From contig JAEWXG010000010.1 in the NCBI GenBank assembly GCA_023396095.1, forward strand, positions 1 through 56,589: a stretch of DNA of 56,589 bases, in the 5' to 3' direction. The notes below the pieces were generated by a model. That model saw only the letters and a program-made list of their open reading frames with translations. It ran no database searches and was not told where the DNA came from. This DNA comes from Bacillota bacterium. Its GTDB lineage: Bacteria; Bacillota; Clostridia; Christensenellales; UBA3700. Below are positions 1-7,646 of this stretch, piece by piece. The position numbers and the translations under genes are program-made. The stretch's first letter is position 1. Every line of letters begins with the position of its first letter.

Positions 1-2
1 AA

Positions 3-92
3 TATATAGACTATTACAATAACAAAAGAATACAATTGGTGTTAAATGGATTAACACCTTGCCAAGTGAGATTACAAGGTTTATTATGCTAA
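3..92 (+). pseudogene. 3' end of an IS3-family (IS150-like) transposase OrfB
   Basis: Reading from base 3, 29 codons end in TAA at 90-92. The peptide includes YIDYYNNKRIQ and ends GLTPCQVRLQGLLC, which resembles the extreme C-terminus of IS150/IS3 rve-type transposases (the usual form is YYNN.RIQ..L.GLTP..YR). The rest lies left of the window, so I cannot tell whether the element is intact. An apparent terminal inverted repeat follows within 10-35 bases, as expected for the right end of such an element. Confidence 0.8.
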
Positions 93-100
93 TTAGATAT

Positions 101-125
101 TGTCCAACTTTTTGGGTTCACCTCA
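101..125. repeat. Probable right terminal inverted repeat of the IS3-family element
   Basis: The segment TGTCCAACTTTTTGGGTTCA and the CCTCA after it have the composition and position typical of IS150-group right ends, which finish in CA just after the transposase stop. The matching left end is outside the window, so this rests on family resemblance only. Confidence 0.55.
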
Positions 126-193
126 CTTTCGCTTTTTTATAGGGTAAAATGTTTGCCTTATTTTCGGCTATACTTTAATTTACCATGTCACCA

Positions 194-228
194 TTTCCCA
201 AAACTGAAAACATTTCAGTATAGGGAAA
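194..228. repeat. Imperfect 16-bp hairpin downstream of the DUF4143 ATPase gene
   Basis: TTTCCCAAAACTGAAA, a 3-base loop, then TTTCAGTATAGGGAAA; the arms pair with two mismatches. It lies just beyond the 3' end of the leftward ATPase gene, but no U-run follows on that strand, so a simple intrinsic terminator is doubtful. The arm sequence recurs at 1495-1512 on the other side of the gene. Confidence 0.6.
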
Positions 229-234
229 TAATTT

Positions 235-1428
235 TTATTCCCGTTTCAGCCAGTCGCCAATATCTATGACTTTGATCCCTTCGTATTGATATTCTTCGTG
301 GCGAGTGCGGGCGATTATCATTTTGGGGTAGGCGTCCTTTATCTGCAAAAGTGGCGTCGCCTCCCGCATAAACGTTTTTTCGTCCGAGATATTGTCCGAA
401 ACCTGTATATAAATCTTTTCGTTGCGTTTGATTGCTACAAAATCTATTTCTTTTTTGTAAAGCACGCCGACGTACACTTCGTACCCGCGCCGTAACAATT
501 CGATAGCAACGATATTTTCAAGCACTCTGCCGTAATCGAGATTTTTCGTGCCAAGTTTTGCATAGCGGAACGAGTGGTCACAGAGGTAATACTTGTCGTT
601 TGATGCAAGATATTTTTTGCCGTGAATGTCGTATCGCCGTATTTTGTAAAAAGCGAAGGCGTTGCAAAGATACTGAATGTATGCGCCTATAGTCTTGTGA
701 TTTATTTTGTCTTTGTTTGCGGTGAGGGTGTCTGCAACATTGCGTGCGGAAGTAAGGTTTGATATGTTGTCAGTCAGAAAATCAACGAGCCTGTCCATAA
801 GTCCGACGTTTTTTATCTTGTATTTCTGTCGTATATCGCGTACGATAAGCGTATCAAAAACGTCCTTGATATAGTCATATTTCGCCTCTAAATCACGGTA
901 TAGGTAAGAGCCGGACATTCCGCCTTCTTTTAAGTAATTATCAAAAGCGTCATAGGCGTTTTCGTATCCGAAATAATCGAGATATTCCTTGAATGAAAAG
1001 GGGTAAACCTTGATTTCAAACGTTCTGCCCGTAAAAAGCGTCGCTAAGTCCGACGAAAGCAGGAAAGCGTTGGAACCCGTAAGGTAAATATCGTACTTTT
1101 CCCGTGCGTGCAGACTGTTTATCGTCAATTCAAAATTCGGGCATAACTGAACTTCGTCTATCAGAACAAAATTGCTTGCGCCCGAAACGTAACGGCTTTC
1201 GATATAATCGTTCAATGCGTGATAGTCTTTGAGATTTTCAAATTCCGAAAGGTTGAAATTGATATGCACGACGTTAGCATTCGGAACGTCGCTTGCAACA
1301 TATCGCTTGAACGCTTCCAGAAGTTTTGATTTTCCGCTACGCCTTACGCCGGTTATTACCTTTATGTCGGGCGTACCGATTACGTTCTTGAGTTTGTCGA
1401 GATAAAAATCCCTTTCAACCAGTTTCAT
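235..1428 (-). CDS. AAA ATPase with DUF4143 domain (AAA_14/DUF4143 family)
   Basis: About 397 residues, starting at ATG 1428, which has AGGTGA a few bases upstream; the longer frame to 1473 has no such site. The N-terminal ATPase has a Walker A (GVRRSGKSK, about residue 27) and a Walker B (FVLIDEVQLCP), followed by the TGSN sensor and the VYPFSFKEYL segment typical of AAA_14. The C-terminal half matches DUF4143, and its end carries EIDFVAIKRNEKIYIQV, resembling the PD-(D/E)XK-like fold of the family. Members are abundant in gut anaerobes, often at mobile-element borders; their function is not settled (toxin/defence or nucleic-acid roles have been suggested). The gene is GC-richer than the core genome, stands alone with its own promoter, and is bracketed by related repeats, all consistent with transfer. 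Confidence 0.85.
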   Translation of the reverse strand: MKLVERDFYLDKLKNVIGTPDIKVITGVRRSGKSKLLEAFKRYVASDVPNANVVHINFNLSEFENLKDYHALNDYIESRYVSGASNFVLIDEVQLCPNFELTINSLHAREKYDIYLTGSNAFLLSSDLATLFTGRTFEIKVYPFSFKEYLDYFGYENAYDAFDNYLKEGGMSGSYLYRDLEAKYDYIKDVFDTLIVRDIRQKYKIKNVGLMDRLVDFLTDNISNLTSARNVADTLTANKDKINHKTIGAYIQYLCNAFAFYKIRRYDIHGKKYLASNDKYYLCDHSFRYAKLGTKNLDYGRVLENIVAIELLRRGYEVYVGVLYKKEIDFVAIKRNEKIYIQVSDNISDEKTFMREATPLLQIKDAYPKMIIARTRHEEYQYEGIKVIDIGDWLKRE

Positions 1429-1461
1429 TCCGTCACCTCGCAGAATATATAACTTGGTTGT

Positions 1462-1490
1462 ATTATACCACACTATGTTCCCAAAATCAA
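1462..1490 (-). promoter_or_regulatory. Sigma-A-type promoter of the DUF4143 ATPase gene
   Basis: On the minus strand TTGATT (1490-1485), 17 bases, then TATAAT (1467-1462). The spacing is ideal, and it lies 33 bases before the chosen ATG. One copy of the flanking repeat sits directly upstream of the -35 element. Confidence 0.75.
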
Positions 1491-1494
1491 GTGT

Positions 1495-1512
1495 TTTTCA
1501 GTTTTGGGAAAT
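1495..1512. repeat. 18-bp inverted copy of the left-flank repeat
   Basis: TTTTCAGTTTTGGGAAAT is the exact reverse complement of 193-210, 1.3 kb away on the other side of the ATPase gene. A third, diverged copy is the right arm of the 194-228 hairpin. The position just upstream of the promoter allows either a regulatory site or the end of a mobile cassette. Confidence 0.65.
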
Positions 1513-1533
1513 AAAAATTTCTGAAAAGTTTTT

Positions 1534-1584
1534 TTATTGAGAATGGCTAGGTAATAGTGAAGTTAGGATTTTTGGTTTATTCAT
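1534..1584 (-). CDS. Short ORF with strong RBS, probably a truncated gene start
   Basis: Sixteen codons encoding MNKPKILTSLLPSHSQ, preceded by GGAAGGAG 5-6 bases before the ATG. The ribosome binding site is too good to ignore, but the peptide is very short and stops only 22 bases from the repeat bordering the ATPase cassette. The best reading is the 5' end of a gene of the decayed element cut by insertion of that cassette. No function can be assigned. Confidence 0.3.
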   Translation of the reverse strand: MNKPKILTSLLPSHSQ

Positions 1585-1600
1585 AAATTCTCCTTCCTAT

Positions 1601-1639
1601 AAAAATAAAAAGCGATTAGATTCTTTACTTTCTAATCGC
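1601..1639 (-). terminator. Rho-independent terminator of the decayed element
   Basis: Minus strand: GCGATTAGA, 10-base loop, TCTAATCGC, then TTTTTATTTTTA. The 9-bp stem and U-rich tail are clear. It lies immediately downstream of the DnaC-like pseudogene. Confidence 0.8.
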
Positions 1640-1670
1640 CTTTACTCATCTATTAAGTTTTGTGATTTCT

Positions 1671-2030
1671 TCAGTTTTTCTTTACTTTTTTGATGATTTC
1701 TTTATCTGTATCTTCATCAGAATTTTCAAAGGTATAGGCTACTTGATTTTTGGATATAAAGCAGTTTTGTCTAAGTCTATCCCGTTCAATCTGCTTTTCT
1801 CTAAGTTAATCCTATTCTTTTCTCTCCCTATCACATTTACAAGCTTTTCTAATTATCATTACCTTTTTATCTAACATAAGAATCGATCTGCCGTCTATTC
1901 TCTCATTACAAGTCCTGCAATAGATGTGTCCGTCCTTTTCATGGTAAATATCTTTGTTGTAGGTAAAATCTTTACCTTGTATTTTTGTAGTTACCATATT
2001 TTGATTTTCTTTGTTATCCATAACTTTCAT
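1671..2030 (-). pseudogene. Truncated DnaC/IstB-like helicase-loader gene
   Basis: From ATG 2030 the protein begins with KIQGKDFTYNKDIYHEKDGH, a zinc-ribbon CRTC, and a CKCDRERKE end, which is the N-terminal layout of phage/ICE DnaC-like loaders. Two in-frame stops (TAG 1812-1814, then TAA) interrupt it, after which the frame continues with LREKQIERDRLRQNC and VAYTFENSDEDTD, again matching these loaders, to TGA at 1671. The ATPase domain is absent. It follows the replisome-organizer remnant, the usual phage/ICE replication order. Inference: a dead replication module. Confidence 0.75.
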
Positions 2031-2214
2031 TCTCCTTTTTTCATCTTAAATGGTGGAATGCGTTTTAAAGCTTGTTTTTTATTTTAGGCATACTCTGATA
2101 CCTCTTTTCTTCTTAACGCTCTAAAAAACCTTTCTGCTTCATTGTATGATATTTATAGGCTGTCGCTATCCTCATAGTTGGTTAAGTAGGTTTTAGAGCT
2201 TTCACTTTTATTAT

Positions 2215-2892
2215 TTATCTGTGATAGTCTTTCCTTATCCTGTTCATACCAATTAAGGATTTTACATAGTGGTCTTGATAAATTTTCCAACTGCTTTTGA
2301 TGTATCTGGAGAGTTTTTCAATCATCGTATCGGTATGACTTTGCAACTTATCTGTTAAGCTTCGGTATTCTTCATCCGTTAAACGGATATTTTTATATTC
2401 TCCGTAAAAAATATGGGGTAGGTTTTGCCCTTCTATCTCTCCCTCTTTTTCTATCTCTATCTCTCCGTTGCAGTTTTGTTTCAAAAGGTTGCAAGGTGTT
2501 TCACCATTGTTGTATTGCAACGCTTTTTGCTCTCGTGATTTCCTTAAACGCCCTGTGGAAGCTGTTTCTGAGCCTATAAGACTTGGTAGTTCTGTTAGAA
2601 AGTATTCACCATTTTCCATAATCACTTCCATTAAATTCTGTGCCACAAGATAGTTTACTGTAACCATTACATCATCTTCGTTTCATCAATAGTTAATGCA
2701 AGTTCTTTTATAAAGTCTGTTTCCACCCATCATAATATAGTTTTCCACTATCTTTTAGGCTTAATAACAAGAGTTTGAGGTAGATAATTGTGTAAGTATC
2801 TCCTCCGGATATTCTCCTTAATTTTTTACCCTCTTGTCTATAAAGAAATCTTCTTTCAGTTTTAGCAAATAATATCTTCTGTTTTCTGCCAT
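2215..2892 (-). pseudogene. Phage/ICE replisome organizer (DnaD-like), frameshifted
   Basis: Pieces in different frames line up as one protein. They are MAENRRYYLLKLKEDFFIDK (start 2892), KLRRISGGDTYTIIYLKLLL and SLKDSGKLYYDG, DFIKELALTIDE, and then a long open part containing TVNYLVAQNLME, GEYFLTELPSLIGSETAS, RKSREQKALQ and a charged tail ending at 2215. This is the pattern of the 'phage replisome organizer N-terminal domain' family, which starts replication with a DnaC-like loader. At least three frame changes separate the pieces, so no full protein can be made. The last 150 codons remain open, but without the N-terminal winged-helix region. Confidence 0.8.
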
Positions 2893-2983
2893 TTATTCTT
2901 CCTTTTCTTCCAATAAAAAAGATGATAGATGTTTACTTCTACCGCCCTTTCGTAAATTTTTATGTTTGTTTTGTGTTTTCATA

Positions 2984-3845
2984 TTAGACTTTTAAGTCTT
3001 TATTGCTTAACATTCCGCTAAACATCATATGATACATATCTTTCGATGATTCTTCTATCTTGGTAATACTTGATATTTTATTTCCTGCATCCTTTGACAA
3101 AGCTCCACAAAGATAAAAAACTTCATGCTCTGTTCCATAGTCTATTGCAATGTGTCTATCGTGATATTTTTTCTGACTATATTCAGCTTCAAGTTGATTG
3201 TAGGATAGCCTTTTCTAAAATCATCTAAGATGTTTTTTGTGAGCATATCCTTATTTTTTACATTATCGCTGAAAGCTATAATTTGGGTATTATCCCTTGC
3301 GGCTCTTAAAAGTTCCAATGTTTTAAGTCCAATATAGTTGTCTATGACATAAATGCTTTTCTTTGCTGACTTATATATTTTCATGTAGGCAACATCTGCC
3401 TCTATCTTATCTCCATTCATCAAGAGAAAATGTTTATATGTGTCCGGGTCGATAAAATGATCCATAACCTTTTTCAAATCTTCTTTTGTGGCTAAGGTAT
3501 TCACCTTGCTATATCATTTGTATTTTAGTTTGTTTGAATTGCTATTTGAACAAATTCCTTTGAACCGATAGGATCCTGATTTTCAATAATAAAGTCTTTC
3601 ATCTGCTCAAACATTCGTATTAAAGCCTTGCTTTGTTTCACTGCAAGTTCTCCCCTTAATACAGTCATTAGCATATATATTCCCTGTTCTGTAAAGGCAT
3701 ACGGCAGTTTTCTGCGCCCGCCCCAACTTGATGTCGATTTTTTTCGATATCAAGCTTTCAAACTCTGACTTCGTTAACTGAAACATAAAATCATCATCAA
3801 GTTTCTCCGAATTATTTTTTACTTGTTCATTAAATCTTGCCGTTA
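2984..3845 (-). pseudogene. ORF6N-domain antirepressor-like gene, broken by frameshifts
   Basis: The N-terminal ORF6N domain is recognisable in ARFNEQVKNNSEKLDDDFMF and QLTKSEFESL, then in another frame as SWGGRRKLPYAFTEQG and MLMTVLRGELAV. The C-terminal part continues as EDLKKVMDHFIDPDTYKHF, ADVAYMKIYKSAKKSIYVID, and after a further shift YHDRHIAIDYGTEHEVFYLCG with GALSKDAGNKI, ending at 2984. That tail is the usual ORF6N partner with a phospholipase-D-like HDR motif. There are at least three frame changes. At its upstream edge (about 3845) it joins the methyltransferase fragment abruptly, which indicates a deletion fusion. These proteins are common in phages and ICEs. Confidence 0.75.
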
Positions 3846-4073
3846 TATATCCATTTTTCTTCTTATGTATTGTAGGGCGGATCAATATAGATGCAATCAA
3901 CCCTTCCTTCATATTGCGGAAGAAGAGATTTCAGCGCAAGCATTATCCTCGTGAATAATCATATTTTCGGACGATTCCGCATTAAACGTATATTTTTTAT
4001 CCAACAGCCGAAAAGACACGTCCTGATGATGATTGATTATTTTTTCCTTTCCTATCCATTCCAACGCCAGCAT
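3846..4073 (-). pseudogene. 5' remnant of a DNA adenine methyltransferase (type III Mod-like)
   Basis: From ATG 4073: LEWIGKEKIINHHQDVSFRL, LLDKKYTFNAESSENMIIHE, then after a one-base shift ALKSLLPQYEGRVDCIYIDP and PPYNT. This is the start of beta-class N6-adenine methyltransferases, including catalytic motif IV DPPY. A stop replaces the glycine after PPYNT, and the rest of the gene is missing, joined to an ORF6N fragment. It begins about 50 bases after the RhuM stop codon, so it was probably the next gene of a restriction-modification-like operon (HTH regulator, RhuM, Mod). Confidence 0.75.
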
Positions 4074-4121
4074 AAACTATTTTTCCTTATTACTACTAAA
4101 TAGTTTTGATTGTATTAAAAA

Positions 4122-5135
4122 CTAATCATCTTTTTTGCTGTCAAGCAGTTTTTTGACTTGCCTATCGAAGTCAGACGTTATTTGTTGCGTTCTGTTGAAC
4201 ACATCATACTCCTGTTCGGCTTTTCTGTCGGCTTCGAGTTTTGACACCGAGCCTTTACCTTGCAAGATTTTGTATTTGCGGAATTCTAAAAATGCATTTA
4301 TGGATTCCGCAAATTGCCGCATTGTAAAGGTTCGTTCTTCTTCGATTAAATCTTCCACGTAATCGAAAAATCCGGACACCGTTCTTTCCAGCCTGCGTAT
4401 CTGCTTTTCGTCGAGATAGTTTTTGGCTATGGTTACGTCGGATTTCAAAATTCTTCCGTCGGGGGAGTTTTTCCACGTCGCAAGTCCCATATGGTCTTTT
4501 TTGCTGTCTGCTTTGTCGTAAATAATTTCCGCCGCCGTTTGTCCCGTAATGGCATACTGGAATTTGTTTTGCACAGTAGCGTAAAATTCTTGCGTGACGG
4601 GGGAATTTTTATCGTAATCTATACTGCATTCGGCAAAAATATCGGTAATTTGTTGCCATATTCTGCGCTCGCTCGCGCGGATTGAACGGACTCTTTCGAG
4701 CAACTCGCGGAAATAATCCTTCCCGAAAACGCTTTCGCCTTGCTTCAAACGGTCATCGTCAAGCACAAAGCCTTTTTGGATAAATTCCCTCAATACGTTC
4801 GTCGCCCAGGTGCGGAATTGTGTGGCGCGTCGAGAGTTTACGCGGTATCCGACGGATATAATGGCGTCGAGATTATAAAACTTTATATTTCTCGATACTT
4901 GACGAGAACCCTCGTTCTGAACTACCGAGAAATCCTCGGCAGTTGCGGATTCTTGTAATTCTCCGTCTTGATAAATGTTCTTTAAGTGCAAAGAAATATT
5001 GTCGGCAGAGCAATCAAAAAGCTCCGCCATGCCGCGTTGCGTAACCCAGATTGTGTCGTCTTTTATGGCGACTTTTACGTTTACGTATTCTTTGTCGATA
5101 TTATATAATACAAATTGAATTTCGTTCGGCATCAT
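4122..5135 (-). CDS. rhuM: RhuM family protein
   Basis: 337 residues, apparently full length. The N-terminal part (VKVAIKDDTIWVTQRGMAEL, FDCSADNISLHLKNIY) and the central RNIKFYNLDAIISVGYRVNS followed by RRATQFRTWATNVLREFI are hallmark segments of the RhuM family (named after a Salmonella pathogenicity-island protein, PF13310). The biochemical role is unknown. Family genes are often found inside or beside type I/III restriction-modification loci. Here it overlaps the preceding HTH gene by 4 bases (ATGA) and is followed by a Mod remnant, supporting that context. It is the only intact member of this gene group, and it is GC-richer than core genes. Confidence 0.85.
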   Translation of the reverse strand: MMPNEIQFVLYNIDKEYVNVKVAIKDDTIWVTQRGMAELFDCSADNISLHLKNIYQDGELQESATAEDFSVVQNEGSRQVSRNIKFYNLDAIISVGYRVNSRRATQFRTWATNVLREFIQKGFVLDDDRLKQGESVFGKDYFRELLERVRSIRASERRIWQQITDIFAECSIDYDKNSPVTQEFYATVQNKFQYAITGQTAAEIIYDKADSKKDHMGLATWKNSPDGRILKSDVTIAKNYLDEKQIRRLERTVSGFFDYVEDLIEEERTFTMRQFAESINAFLEFRKYKILQGKGSVSKLEADRKAEQEYDVFNRTQQITSDFDRQVKKLLDSKKDD

Positions 5136-5345
5136 TCTTTCTCCTCGTTCACGACTTCAACGATGTCTCCGATATCACAATTCAGAACCTTGCAGATTCT
5201 CGCAAGAATTTCGGTGCTGACGTGTTCGTTTTTGCCGAGCTTCGCAAGTGCCGTTGTGGTTATTCCCGTAGCAATCCGCAAATCTTTTTTCTTCATATCC
5301 TTATCGATAAGGAGTTTCCATAGTTTTTTTGTAACTTACCGTCAT
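5132..5345 (-). pseudogene. Small Cro/C1-type HTH regulator with a frameshift in an A7 run
   Basis: Reading from ATG 5345, the first six codons run into a run of seven A residues and then leave frame. With six A residues the protein would read MTVSYKKLWKLLIDKDMKKK and continue through DLRIATGITTTALAKLGKNE and ILARICKVLNCDIGDIVEVV, a typical 70-residue HTH_26/XRE regulator whose stop overlaps the RhuM start (ATGA). An internal ATG (MKKKDLR) could still give a 54-residue protein that retains the recognition helix but loses helix 1. A sequencing error or slippage could also explain it. Confidence 0.7.
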
Positions 5346-5466
5346 ATTGCCGCACCGCCTTAAAATAAAACTCTTTAACCGATTATACCATATAACTCGC
5401 AAAAAAAATCAATCAAAAATCCACTGTTTGGATTTTAAGTTAATTTCAACAGTGATTAAAATAGAA

Positions 5467-5513
5467 GGAACAGGGGCAATGGCAATTTTTAATTGTCACT
5501 GTTCCGACTTTTT
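5467..5513 (+). terminator. Terminator-like hairpin with T-run
   Basis: GGAACAGGGGCAAT, about 11 bases, ATTGTCACTGTTCC (two mismatches in 14), followed by GACTTTTTT. No obvious plus-strand gene precedes it, so it may be a remnant of a lost gene or of an element end. Confidence 0.4.
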
Positions 5514-5639
5514 TGTGCCGCAATTACTTATTGCAACAAGGTTATCAAAAATGGTACAAGGATCTTGTTAAATTGCTTTGAACTAAAGAATTTCAACAAC
5601 AAAACACATCGTTTTCCCTATCAATAGTTCAATCTGACT

Positions 5640-5812
5640 GCACCGTGCCGCCAAGTGAAACTCGTTTGAAACCTTTCTGCGCTATTCTCTTTTACATACA
5701 AAACCCGAACGCCGTTTTTATTTAATTTTGCCTTGTTGTTGGCGCTACCCTAGCGGTTACGAGCAAATCTATTAAACTGATACACGAGAACGTAGTCGCA
5801 ATTCTTCTTTTT
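5640..5812 (-). pseudogene. Internal fragment of a serine recombinase catalytic domain
   Basis: In one minus-strand frame: CDYVLVYQFNRFARNR, a stop, then GSANNKAKLNKNGVRVLYVK and ENSAE. This matches the catalytic domain of large serine recombinases (…DYVLVY..NRFARN…SA..K..L.KNGVRV.S..E). The nucleophile-bearing N-terminus and the DNA-binding domain are absent. Inference: remnant of the integrase/resolvase of a lost element, fused to a DUF4357 fragment. Confidence 0.7.
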
Positions 5813-6080
5813 GCAAACTCATCGGTAAAATACCATCTGCATTTTTCCAACAAACATTGCCATTCACACTACTCCCTGCAACAAATTTTGCTGCTGCCGA
5901 ACTACTTGTAAATAATATGTTTTTCGACAAAATGCGTTCACCATTAATTATGTTTGATTTTTCTTCTCTCATCTTTACGATTGCATTAGGGCAACTTTGA
6001 CTATTTGAAATAGACAACTTAGAGTCTTTCAACAACAAAAATCATTCACACTATTTATGTTTGCACTTGCCCCTCATCTC
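5813..6080 (-). pseudogene. DUF4357 domain fragment
   Basis: The peptide LLKDSKLSISNSQSCPNAIV, REEKSNIINGERILSKNILF and TSSSAAAKFVAGSSVNGNVC, with WKNADG, matches the DUF4357 domain that usually ends GIY-YIG nuclease or restriction-type proteins. The upstream continuation (ANINSVNDFCC) breaks at a stop. After WKNADG the sequence runs into the recombinase fragment in another frame. No start codon of quality is seen. Confidence 0.6.
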
Positions 6081-6110
6081 TTTTCACTCTTTGCTATTAC
6101 ACGCGGGTTT

Positions 6111-7646
6111 TCAATCATTAAGCATCTCTGTTATTATTAGTACTTTATTAAAGCTTTCTCCAGAAACTAAAGAAGGATATCTTTTTTTGCTTGTATTATT
6201 ATAAAGATTAACTTCTTTCCCATTTCCTTCCTTTAATACTATCCCTATTTCTTCGTTTTCTCCAAGAAATTCTCCCTCGGTAGCTATCGATGATTTAGGG
6301 ATATTGTAAATAAATTGCTGCGCCCTAAAAGCTCCAAGCTCTTCGACCCAAACACCTTCTCTGTATGGTGGGTTGTCGGCTAATTGATAACTACTTTGCT
6401 CTATCCCTCTAAAAATATAAATTCCACCCATATTAAAACAAGCAGCTGTCCCAAAATTGTTTATTGTAAAACTAAGTTTTAAATAATCATTATCACTTGT
6501 TGCATTAGCATTTTTTTCTATTTTTACACCAGACACAACATAATGTACGCCAATGAAATCCTTTAGCATATCGGCCATACTTCTTGTTTCTAAAATTTGA
6601 TCCTCTACTCTAAACCAGTTATTATATATGATGAAATTTTTTGATCTCAGATCATCATTATTAATACGTATATTTTCAAAACTTTTTAAAGCTCCTTGGC
6701 TTTTTGTATAGTTGATATATGAAACACTTCTTTGATATAAGGCTTCTAAAATTTTAAAAGCTTCTTTTTTTGAATATTCTTTTGGGGCGATTTCAGCAAA
6801 ATTAACATTCCATCTATTTTCATCAAATGTTTTCTTTCCCTTTCTACATAAAAATATATTGTTAGTATCCGAAATATCTAAAAAATTTTTACCTAGAATA
6901 TTTTTAGTTCCTCCAAATGAAACATTATCATAAACATTATCATCAATAACCGCAATTTTTCCTTTAGGCAATGTTGAAACTTGCTTGTCGATTATTTGAT
7001 TATATTTGCTTTTTAGCTCTTTACTTTTTGTTTTAAAGGATCCATTAATAGCATAACTAATTTTATAAGCAAATATAAAACCTGATTGATTAAATAAAAG
7101 AGTTTGATTGATAAATTCGATGTGTGATTTCACAATATTAGTAACATATTTTTCCTCTTCAATATCTTTATAGAGAAAATTAAATAAATATCTTTGCCCA
7201 CTTGGCAAATATTCTATACCATCAAAATGTGTGATTAAATGGTCAAGTGCATCCGCAAAATCTTTGGAGTTTTCCTTTATCTGATCTTCAACCTCCGCTC
7301 CCTCGTAATCAACGGTAACTTGCTTATCTATAAAATAGGATAAGTTGACATTAATTTGCACAAAATTTATCCCATATCCTTTTATTGTAGCTTCTTTAAT
7401 TTTATTGCTGGCATCTTGACTCGCATAAGTTTCTCCATTAAGGTAATCATTTGTCTTACTTAAAGAGCAATTTGTCTCAATAAAAAAATTTGGTCGTGCA
7501 GAAAATTCTTCTCCTGCAAATTGTGATTTCAAAACTTTTTTATCTAGATTTTTCTGCAAAAACCCATAACTCCCGCAAGAAGTCATTGCAATGGCAATTA
7601 CTATAAAGATTACTATTAATAAAAATGTCTTCTTACCATTTTTCAT
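6111..7646 (-). CDS. Predicted lipoprotein in the amino-acid ABC transporter operon
   Basis: 511 residues. A signal peptide (KKTFLLIVIFIVIAIAMTSC) ends in a lipobox with Cys at about residue 23, so the protein should be anchored to the outer face of the membrane. I recognise no catalytic family in the remaining 490 residues, which are mixed alpha/beta with many charged residues. The ATG lies inside the last 14 bases of the upstream ATPase gene, with AGGAG about 12 bases before it, so the two are translationally coupled. Inference: an accessory of the transporter or a lipoprotein simply carried in the operon. It is not a second substrate-binding protein by any motif I can see. Confidence 0.75.
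   Translation of the reverse strand: MKNGKKTFLLIVIFIVIAIAMTSCGSYGFLQKNLDKKVLKSQFAGEEFSARPNFFIETNCSLSKTNDYLNGETYASQDASNKIKEATIKGYGINFVQINVNLSYFIDKQVTVDYEGAEVEDQIKENSKDFADALDHLITHFDGIEYLPSGQRYLFNFLYKDIEEEKYVTNIVKSHIEFINQTLLFNQSGFIFAYKISYAINGSFKTKSKELKSKYNQIIDKQVSTLPKGKIAVIDDNVYDNVSFGGTKNILGKNFLDISDTNNIFLCRKGKKTFDENRWNVNFAEIAPKEYSKKEAFKILEALYQRSVSYINYTKSQGALKSFENIRINNDDLRSKNFIIYNNWFRVEDQILETRSMADMLKDFIGVHYVVSGVKIEKNANATSDNDYLKLSFTINNFGTAACFNMGGIYIFRGIEQSSYQLADNPPYREGVWVEELGAFRAQQFIYNIPKSSIATEGEFLGENEEIGIVLKEGNGKEVNLYNNTSKKRYPSLVSGESFNKVLIITEMLND

Larger units (their letters stand above)
5346..6110. other. Gene-poor stretch holding only gene fragments and a hairpin
   Basis: No intact gene is seen here. 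It contains a short hairpin (5467-5505), a serine-recombinase fragment (about 5640-5812) and a DUF4357 fragment (about 5813-6080). The remainder shows nothing I can assign. It separates the mobile-DNA graveyard from the transporter operon. Confidence 0.6.

Noticed and set aside
194..228. Hairpin as the rho-independent terminator of the DUF4143 gene
   Set aside because: No U-run on the minus strand after the stem, and the sequence recurs upstream of the gene, so it is treated as a repeat.
1..6110. Reassigned stop codons as an explanation for the many interrupted genes
   Set aside because: All core genes read through cleanly with the standard code, and the breaks here include frameshifts and deletions as well as stops.
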